Below the pieces are notes generated by a model, which saw nothing but the letters and a program-made list of their open reading frames with translations, was not told where the DNA came from and ran no database searches. From Petunia secreta (lineage: Eukaryota; Streptophyta; Magnoliopsida; Solanales; Solanaceae), in contig JARKIP010000011.1 of NCBI GenBank assembly GCA_029990175.1, positions 1,798,001-1,862,000 on the forward strand: 64,000 nucleotides of DNA, in the 5' to 3' direction. The translations under genes and the position numbers were made by a program. Positions 56,540-64,000 of this stretch are shown here, piece by piece. Within the stretch, counting starts at the first letter, position 1; each line of letters opens with the position of its first letter.

Positions 56540-56931
56540 GTGGCATAAATTATTGCAATAGGGAAGATTAATCGTAGCAATAGTAAAAAATAACCATCTC
56601 ACTAGTAATGATAACCGTTGCCATAGTGTAGCATCGAATCCTCAATGACGTCGATAACGATTGGATACACACAATTGGGGTAGTTTTGGACCGTCACATT
56701 TGACATTATAACCATTGCATTTGTTATGGGAAGAGGTTGTTGTATAACTGTTGCAATAGATACTCTATTGGGACAGTTAAAATAACTGTTGCGAAAATCG
56801 TTGCCACAGACCTATTGCAACATGCTGGTATGCGACGGTCGTCAAACCATTGCCATAGGTTAATTGCAACGTTTTTCATACCTATAGCAACGGTAGTTGA
56901 ACCGTCACCGTAGATCACTTTTCTAGTAGTG
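56540..56931. repeat. CACTA right subterminal repeats and terminal inverted repeat
   Basis: At least ten copies of a motif like CCGTTGCAATAG or its reverse complement (CTATTGCAAC) in both orientations, with CG/TG differences, up to TCTAGTAGTG. Typical for binding of the TNPA/TNPD type of protein. Confidence 0.72.
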
Positions 56932-57601
56932 AGTTATTCAAAGAGTATATCATATGAGATCTTCTCTTACCATAATTGAGAAAATTCCTAGTGATAGGCT
57001 GCTAGAGTTTCATATACCCTATATAAGCTAGTAGTTGAGGCTGGTCGCATTCATTCACTACGAAAGTTAAGAGCATTCAAAGGCAATACATTTATTGATC
57101 ATGAGTGAGTGGAAAAAACAAACAACCATTGAAGGACCTTGTGCTGATCTAGTGTTTAGTATAGGTTCTTTATTATTGTTGTCGTGTTAAACTGCGTACG
57201 ATTTGTTACCTATTTGCTTAGACTGAGAAGCATTGTATTAGGTGAATCTTGTAAGGAACAACTTGTAAAAGCTAGAGTTTAGCTTCTAGAGTCTGTAGGG
57301 TCTAGAGTGTAGCCCTTTGGTTATAGAGTCTGTAACTAAAAACTTGTTCATTGTGTTAGTGGAAGATTTTGCAAAATCCCAGAGTTTGGGTCGTGGTTTT
57401 TCTCCCTTGAGCAAGGAGTTTTCCACGTAAAAACTCCTTATTCTTTACTTTTAATTTTGGATCTGTATTTACTTTACTAATCAAAGAAACTAGACAAGAA
57501 CCAGGTTCTTGGAGTAACGAACGAAGTTCTTCAACGAAAAATGGGAGGTCACTATTCAATCCTCCCTTCTAGTGTCCTGTATAGGTTCACTGCCTACAAC
57601 A
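56932..57601 (+). repeat. 5' LTR of copia B, second part
   Basis: Continues the LTR after the CACTA insertion; positions about 57240-57601 match 61616-61973. Ends TACAACA. Confidence 0.85.
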
Positions 57602-57603
57602 AG

Positions 57604-57620
57604 TGGTATCATAGCAGGTC
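57604..57620 (+). other. Primer binding site of copia B
   Basis: TGGTATCATAGCAGG, two bases after the LTR; complementary to initiator tRNA-Met with a G-to-T change in the normal TGGTATCAGAGC. Confidence 0.85.
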
Positions 57621-57659
57621 TTCTCATTGTTAGGTTAACACCTACAGAAGGATCAAGTC

Positions 57660-58850
57660 ATGAGGACACCTACTATCACTGAAGGACAGTCTGTTATTAG
57701 GCCACTGCAATTCAACAGACAATAATATGCGTGGTAGAAGAACAGAATGGAGAAATTTATCTATGCAGAAGACTATCAGTTATGGCTTATTGTCTCTGAG
57801 GGTCGTTTGATTCCAACCAAGACTGTTGGAGAATGAGCTGCTGCCCGAACTGAGCCTAAGGACAAGTCTGAATATAATGAAGCTGACTACAAAATGATCG
57901 AGAAAAATCATAAAGCCAAAAGACTTGTTATCTCTGGACTTAGTCCTGAGGAATTCAATAGAGTCTCTTCATACAAAACTGCTAAGGATATCTAGGATGC
58001 TCTAGAAGTTGCACACAAGGGAACTAGTCAAGTCAAGGACTCAAAGAGAATAATGCTTAAGAGGCAATTTGAACTCTTCACAATGGGTGAGAAGAAATCA
58101 ATCCAGGATATGATCACCAGGTTGTCTATCATCATCAATGAGATGAAGTCGCTAGGCATAGACCTTCTAGAGATAAAAATGGTAGACAAGGTTCTCAGAT
58201 CACTTCTCAAGTTTTGAGAACCAAAGATGACTACCATCTTTGAATCCAAGCCATTAAGTTCAATAAATCTGGGGGAACTAATTGGTAGCCTAAAACCCCA
58301 TGAAATGATGAAGGAGTAAAAAAAAAAAAATGTTTGCACCTAAGAAGAAAAAGATCCTGGCATTCGAAGCCACTGAGGAAGAAGAGTTTAACATTCATGA
58401 GGTTGAGATGGCTAGTGTAGGTGCTCTCAGACAACAATTGAACCTTGGTAAGTTTAGAGGATTCAAGAAAAAAATTAGGGACAATTCTTGCACGAAGAAC
58501 ATCATTGACAATCCAGACTACTCAGGATGTTTCAAATGCTTCAACATGGATTATGTTGTCAAAGACTGTCCAATATGGGAAATTGAGTCGTTGAAACATA
58601 GAGCCTCAAAGGAGAAGGAAAAGGACAAGGACAAGAAGAAGGCGACGCCTCCACCGAACTTCAGGGCAGAGAGAATGAAGAAGAAGGAAGCTTTTTATGC
58701 AACTTGGGGACCCTCTGACAGTGAATCTGATGCAGAAGAAGAACCTGAGGATGAGTCACCATTAGCACTGAAGGGATTGAATGATGATATCATTGAAGGA
58801 AGGGACCCATCCAAACCACCGTTGTTTGAAGGAATCCATTGTAAAAAATA
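57660..58850 (+). pseudogene. Gag of copia B, broken by stops
   Basis: Starts MRTPTITEGQSVIRPLQF. It shows NRMEKFIYAEDYQLWLIV (the usual W-x-x-x-M region), RLVISGLSPEEFNRVSS, IMLKRQFELFTMGEKKSI, MKSLGIDL and EPKMTTIFESK, the pattern of a SIRE-like gag. Several stops (TAA, TAG, TGA) interrupt it. A knuckle CFKCFNMDYVVKDCP (normally C-x2-C-x4-H-x4-C; here the His is Tyr) is followed by an acidic tail (58700-58850). The open piece is 58330-58851. Confidence 0.82.
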
Positions 58851-59900
58851 GAAAAGGGAGATGAAGTTGTTTCTTTAGGTAATGAACTACAGTCTCTGGG
58901 TGATTGTGAAACGAGGACCTCATGTTGCCTTGAAAAGAACCTCAAATAGATCTTTGGAGCCAAAGCTAGTGGAAGAACTTGACTCACATGATTTGGACTT
59001 CTCCAAGCAAATGCAAAGGTTGTATTGGCATTACAGTATGGGATGAGCTTTGATGTGTTGGGCAAAGTCTCAGGTTGCTCTATAGCAAAAGAGATATGAA
59101 AGAAATTGAAGGAACTCTACCCGAAAGATCCAAGAAGTAGGAATTTGCTCTCATGGCCACTGATGATGAGGAGTTGGCTCACACAGCTGAGGTAAGTTTT
59201 TATGACCTTAAAGAATAAACTACACACATATTCTCCTAAAAATCTCTCATTAATCATTATTACATTAATTGAGGGATATGAAAAGTTGAAGGCTGAGAAG
59301 GACCAACTATCTGTGGTTTTGTCTGATCTCTAATCAAATGCCAGAACCTAGAAGAAACTAATGTCGCTTGTAATGGACAAGTTCTTGCTCTCAAAAATAA
59401 AACTTTAGAGCTTGAATTGGATGTTAATAGAATAAGAGAAGCTTGTGGAAAACAAGTAATCAGCGAGATTCAAACTAAGCTTGAAGCTGAACTTAGAAAG
59501 AAAAATGAGGTTCTTTGTCAGGCGACTAAGAAAAACTGAGTTCTTCAAGAAAAGTTTGAAAATGCTGAATATTAACTCATAAGACTCACTAAATGGAATA
59601 AGTCCTCTGAGGCTATGAATTGGATTCTTGAAAATCAGAACAAATGCAAGAAGGACTTAGGTTACAAGAAACCACTGACACCATGTAATCTTGAAAGCAA
59701 ATATTTTAGGCTCCATTATAATATGTTGTGCACATTCTGTGGAAACACTGAACACTATAAAAAAATTGCATGGCAGTTAGAAGTGCTGAAAAAAAGAACA
59801 AAAAATATTCTTTAGCAGGATGGGCTAGGAAAGATTTAATTAATCTATTTTCTCATAAGAAGGGACCAAGCTTGTTTGTGTTCCTAAAACTAACCCCTAA
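58851..59900 (+). pseudogene. Gag tail of copia B: coiled coil and second zinc finger
   Basis: Fragmented frames with a Glu/Lys/Leu-rich coiled-coil part (about 59390-59560) and a second knuckle, LCTFCGNTEHYKK (59730-59765). SIRE/Maximus gag proteins are long and carry two knuckles, which fits. Confidence 0.62.
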
Positions 59901-61615
59901 TATGTTTTGTAGGCTGGAGTGGGAGTGAACAACCCAAGCTGGATTCTTGATAGTGGTTGTTCAAGGCACATGACTGGAGATGGAAGGAACTTTCTCTAAC
60001 TCGCAACATTTCAAGGGGTAGTGTGGCTTTTGGAGGAGGGAAGAGTGGTCAAATAGTTGGTATTGAGAAGTTGGGAGATCACTGAATCATGCTATTGAAA
60101 ATGTGTATTGTGTAAATGGACTGAGATATAACTTGCTAAGCATCTCCCAACTGTGTGATAGAGGAAATGAGGTTTGTTTCTCATCTGTAGGTTGCATTGT
60201 GAAGAACCTACAGAGTAGGAAAGTGGTTATGGAACAATGTGTATATGGCGTCACTGGGTTCTCTTCTAGAAAATAATTTGATTTATTTGAATGTAAAAGA
60301 GAGTGATTCACAGTTATGGCATAAATGATTAGGACATGCAAGCTCACAACTAAACAAGCTAGAATCCAAGGACGTGGTTCATGGATTGCCTACCAAGAAG
60401 TTTGAGGAGATCAAAATGTGTGATGCTTATATCGGGGGAAGCATGTACGATCTTTATTTAAGTCGAAGAAAGCGGTCAGTACTTCTAAACTATTTGAGCT
60501 AGTACATATGGATTTGCGTGGCCCAATGAGAGTAAAAAGTAGAGGAGGGAATAGGTTCGTACTGGTGATAGTTGATGACTACTCAAGATATACATGGACC
60601 TTGTTCCTCACTTCAAAAGATGAGGCATTTGACAACTTCAAAGATTGGGACAACATTGTGCAGAAGAAGTTGAGCCTTGAACTTGTAAGCATTAAATTTG
60701 ATCATGGCACAAAATTTGAAAATGCCAAGTTTACTGCATACTGCCTCAAGTATAGTATTGATCACAATTTCTCTGCACCAAGAACCCCACAGCAAAATGG
60801 GGTAGTTGAAAGGAAGAACAGATCCTTGGAGGATATAGCAAGAACTATGTTACTGTCTAGTGGATTAGCAAGGAGTTTTTGGGCTGAAGAAGTGAATACA
60901 ACCTACTATCGGTTAAACAGGTGCTCTAATAGAGCAATTCTTGGCAAGACTCCATATGAGTTACTCAGAGGAAGGAAACCAAACCTTACACATCTGAGAC
61001 CTTTTGGGTTGAAGTGTTTTGTTCACAATAATAGGAAGGAACCTCTTGGAAAATTTGATACAACTAGTGATGAAGCGGTTTTTCTGGGATACTCTACACA
61101 AAGCAAAGCATATAAATTGTTCCACAAGAGAACCATAATATTGAAGAAAGCATGCACATGGTGTTTGATGAATCTCATTAGATAGTTACTGAAGGAGAAA
61201 GTGAGGATCAAGCAATAGGCCTTGCTCGAGGAGAATCTGTTGAAAATACAGAAAACCTATAAGAGAAAGAAGAACTGCAAGGTAATGAAGATGCATTGAC
61301 TAAGGGGGAACAGGGGTCAATATGGCAGGGGAAACAACAGATCGTGAAGATGAAAAAGATTAAGAAGCTGAACTTATCAAAAATTTAGAAGCAGGATCTT
61401 CACAGCAGATACAGCCAAGACCTTGGAATGGAAGCATCAAATATCTCATTCATTGGAAATGTCTTGTCTAAGCTAAACACTGGTATTATGATAAGATCTG
61501 CACCAAAAAACTTCTGTGCATTCTTTTCGTTTCCTTCAGCCATAGAACAAAAGAATGTGAAGGAAATATTACAAGACCCAGATTGGGTGATTGCCATCCA
61601 GTCTTTAGTATAGGT
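59901..61615 (+). pseudogene. Protease and integrase of copia B, with start of RT; RT and RNase H deleted
   Basis: The protease shows SWILDSGCSRHMTGD (59938-59985) and GLRYNLLSISQLCDRG (60118-60165). The integrase shows VHMDLRGPMRV (Asp), SIKFDHGTKFENAKF (Asp, changed surroundings) and RTPQQNGVVERKNRSLE (Glu) in a 225-aa open piece (60508-61185). The zinc domain between is damaged (60310-60470). After the integrase comes a linker, then the RT start (LQDPDWVIAIQ, about 61570), which runs straight into LTR sequence. So most of RT and all RNase H are missing. Confidence 0.83.
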
Positions 61616-61973
61616 GAATCTTATGAGGAAAAACTTGTAAAAGCTAGAGCTTAGCTTTGAGAGTCTGTAGGGTCTAGAGTGTAGTCCTTTGGTTATAGAT
61701 TCTGTAATCTAAAACTTATTCGTTGTGTTAGTGGAAGATTTTGCAAAATCCCAGAGTTTGGATCGTGGTTTTTCTCCCTTGAGCAAGTATTTTTCCACGT
61801 AAAAACTCCATGTTCTTTACTTTCAGTTTTGGATCTGCATTACTTTACTGTTCGAAGAAACTAGACAAGAATCAGGTTCTTGTAGTAATAAATGAAGTTC
61901 ATCAACAAAAAGTCATAGGACACTGTTCAACCCCCCCTTTTTATTGTCTTGAATATATTCACTACGTACAACA
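61616..61973 (+). repeat. 3' LTR of copia B, 5'-truncated
   Basis: Starts inside the LTR, at TAGGTGAATCTTATGAGG, equivalent to about 57237 of the 5' LTR, and ends TACAACA. About the first 500 LTR bases are missing. Confidence 0.85.
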
Positions 61974-61978
61974 AACAC

Positions 61979-63261
61979 CTAAAATCACTCCCAATTTATC
62001 ACAATTAAACTGGATTACCAAACCATTCACAATGGGTGTTACAATCCCCTCACTAACGGTGCAGTTTGTGTAAAATTCTCAAACCTCTTGTTGATACAGC
62101 CTACAAGTTTCCTCGTGAAACAGGTTCAGCCAACCTTGAGCATTCAATTTCTCCACCAGTCGAGCCATACCCTTCAGCTCAGGGTCAACGAGAATTTTAC
62201 CCTTTATTAGGGGCAAACCTCTGAAATAGTCACTTCTTTTTTTCTTTTCTTCCTTTCTATCTCCAATTATCCACTTTACTTTTGAACTTTTCCAACGCAC
62301 CTCAGGTTCCTCAATAGCTTTCTCTTGTTGTTCCCTCACAGAACCTCAAGTAGCAGGTCTCCTTGCACGACCACCAACCTTCTTACTAGGTTCACCAGCA
62401 TCACCACCATAGTTTCTGGAATTACCAATATTAGAACTACCCACACGCTCACCTCCCTTCACTAGCCTTATCTTTTCACAGACTTCACAAGAACCTCCTT
62501 CTTAGGTCTTTTCTCAGTCTTTCTCTTAGGTTCACATACAATCACTAGCGTAGTCTCAGTAGATGAACTTTCCAGATCTTTAGGAGTTAGGTTAAGCCCT
62601 TCATTCTCTGACATCACCATATTTAAGGGCTCTGCATAACCTACACCCTCCAAATTCTCATCCTTATAGTTATCAATATCTTCCAGATCTATGTCATTAC
62701 CAGCTAGAGACTCAGTAGGTAAACCAGGTTCTTCCACTGGTTCCTTGGCTTGTTCAGCAGAATCTTTCAAGTCCTTTTCCCTAACTATAGTTACTTCATT
62801 TAAGGGACCAGCCTCAGACACAGGTTCTTTGACGGGTTCCTCCAAAAACTCATCAACTATTTTCCCTCTGCATCATCAGGAATTACACTTTATTTTTCTT
62901 CTACCACCTCCTTCTCTACATCGGTACCCACAACACCATCTTTTCCTAAATCTACTATAGCCTCAGATGCTACAGTATTCTCGACAATAACTGTAGCGAT
63001 ATGAGAACTGGGTTTTACCTTTTCATTTTCTTGGATGTGTTCTTGAGTCGCCTCAACCTTTTCTTCCATAATAGCAGTAGGCAAACCTTCCCTCTTGCTA
63101 GTTGCTTCCTCTGACACCTTTCTTTTCCTTATCAATGCAAACTTTTTTGCCATAGCCGCTGATCCGCTTACAGGAAGTTGCTTTGTTTTTTCTTGGTTCA
63201 GTTTCAAAATTTTAGGTTTAGAAGAAGCAGGGTTGGTAGTGTCCTTTGAGATGGTAGACAT
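61979..63261 (-). pseudogene. Additional 3' ORF of copia A, N-terminal part
   Basis: Starts MSTISKDTTNPASSKPKIL at 63261. The N-terminal 340 residues are acidic, with Glu/Val/Pro-rich low complexity and several frame breaks (62890, 62468). A more ordered part follows: YFRGLPLIKGKILVDPELKG, MARLVEKLNAQGWLNLF, and after a stop (TGA about 62076-62078) FYTNCTVSEGIVTPIVNG and IQFNCDKLGVILGV, where copia B is inserted. It matches the 'putative plant transposon protein' type found in copia and gypsy elements of dicots. No enzymatic motif is seen. Confidence 0.62.
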
Positions 63262-63739
63262 AGTTGAGAGAATTTTTAGAGAGAGAGTGAAAAGTTTCGA
63301 GGGAGTTTTTGTTTATTGAACGATAGAAATAATGAATGTCAAATACATGCATAAACTGATAACTTAAAGAATTGGAGAAGGTTTAGAGTCAGTATCAGGA
63401 AGTGGAACAGGGCGATGGGATGTGTAAAAGCTATTTTTCCATAATTACATATAGGAGCTGGCACCATCAAGTTCAAAGAATTTGAATTTTAAATTTTACC
63501 TAACAATGAGGCGTCATAAAAGGTTAATTGGTAATAATTTGGCCACGTAAGACAAATTAAACTTTCAGTATAAGTAAATTGGATGTGCACCTGAACGTCT
63601 ATGCACCAGGTTCTAAAAGACTTATTCATTTACTCATAAACTTATTTGCCAGCATCTATATCATAAAAATAGGTTCTAACAAGGTTAGCAAGGAAACATT
63701 AAAGTTGTAAAAGTAGAATCAACAAATATTAACTTAAAC
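63262..63739. other. Gap between pol and the additional ORF in copia A
   Basis: AT-rich, no gene; would hold the leader or splice acceptor for the additional ORF. Confidence 0.45.
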
Positions 63740-64000
63740 AAGTAAACATAGAACCATTTCTAGCCAATCATCGGGAGAACCAGGTGCTGTATCGCTCAGT
63801 GTATCTTGGTCATCCCTAGCTCCAGCCTGTTCCTTTCAAATTGTACCATGTTCAAAGCTTTAGTGAAGATGTCAGCAATTTAGTCCTCGGTCCTACAAAA
63901 ATTCATAGTGATTAGGCCTTTCTCAACATATGCCTAATATCAATATGCTTCGTTCTCTTGTGTTGGACCGGGTTCTTGGCTATATTGACTGCTCTGGTAT
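63740..64000 (-). pseudogene. RNase H, C-terminal end, of copia A
   Basis: On the minus strand AVNIAKNPVQHKRTKHIDIRH, MNFCRTED, then IADIFTKALN and FERNRLELGM, the typical end of copia RNase H. A frameshift in the RHML/KAL region and a stop in place of Gln after CRTED damage it. Confidence 0.82.

Larger units (their letters stand above)
45706..56931. mobile_element. CACTA (En/Spm-like) transposon, apparently without transposase, carrying copia C
   Basis: Ends are CACTACTAGA (45706-45715) and the reverse complement TCTAGTAGTG (56922-56931), so 10-bp inverted repeats of CACTA type. Both margins carry subterminal GTTGCAATAG-like repeats. No TNP2/TNPD-type transposase was found, and the coding-like DNA inside belongs to copia C. 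Without copia C the element is about 6.1 kb. The expected 3-bp target duplication is not clear: left TGA, right AGT (TGA also occurs at 56930-56932 if the element end is shifted by two bases). Confidence 0.82.
45499..61973 (+). mobile_element. Copia B, Ty1/copia LTR retrotransposon with CACTA inserted in its 5' LTR
   Basis: The target duplication AACAC is exact at 45494-45498 and 61974-61978. The 5' LTR begins TGTTAGATGATG (45499) and ends TACAACA (57601), with the CACTA element (45706-56931) inside; without it the LTR is about 877 bp. A primer binding site starting TGGTATCATAGC follows. Then gag, protease and integrase remain, and a deletion joins the start of RT to the middle of the 3' LTR (about 61613). 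LTR and gag type suggest the SIRE/Maximus lineage. Confidence 0.88.
61979..64000 (-). mobile_element. Copia A, internal part to the right of copia B (continues beyond the window)
   Basis: The other half of copia A (see 43773-45493). Reading left from 64000 it holds the end of RNase H, a non-coding gap, and the N-terminal part of the additional ORF. Confidence 0.75.

Noticed and set aside
58330..58851. A host zinc-knuckle protein
   Set aside because: It continues a copia gag with stops upstream, next to a copia LTR and primer binding site.

Overview
The window is nuclear DNA of a flowering plant, most likely a dicot. It is made almost entirely of transposable elements, several inserted inside one another. 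Supporting signs are five LTR retrotransposons, hAT, Mutator-like and CACTA transposons, and a plastid DNA insertion carrying trnR-ACG. A Solanaceae-like source is possible but only a guess. I see no convincing host protein gene.

Layout. 1-1403: 5' end of an hAT transposon, transposase on the minus strand and broken. About 1900-14120: a Mutator-like element (MULE) of the Kaonashi/VANDAL kind, with no obvious terminal inverted repeats. It has a MURA-type transposase gene (minus, 10611-13189), a DUF1985 plus Ulp1-like gene (plus, 2308-6031) and two short minus-strand ORFs. Its introns and spacers, but not its exons, are packed with a short palindrome, core GTTTAAAC in GATGTTTAAACATC. 14319-26570: a complete Ty3/gypsy element of the Tat type (minus, TSD GTTAC) with an antisense additional gene on the plus strand. 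26576-30567: non-element DNA holding a 498-bp foldback and a nuclear plastid insertion.

30573-64000 is a nest. Copia A (minus, probably SIRE/Maximus-like) is the oldest layer; its left LTR is next to Tat element 2 (30573-43767, TSD CCAAA), which itself contains a 2967-bp solo LTR (36298-39264, TSD CTACC). Copia B (plus, 45499-61973, TSD AACAC) sits inside copia A's extra 3' gene. A CACTA transposon (45706-56931) sits in the 5' LTR of copia B. Copia C (minus, 47559-52689, TSD ATATC) sits in the CACTA element and is the youngest by nesting order.

How the genes work together. Each retrotransposon carries gag, protease, reverse transcriptase, RNase H and integrase in different states of decay. 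The most interesting unit is the MULE: a DUF1985/Ulp1-type gene next to a transposase, with dozens of copies of one palindrome confined to non-coding DNA. This resembles Arabidopsis VANDAL elements, whose VANC proteins recognise short motifs repeated in the non-coding part of their own element and remove silencing. I propose that the palindrome array is the target of a similar, now decayed, element-specific system.
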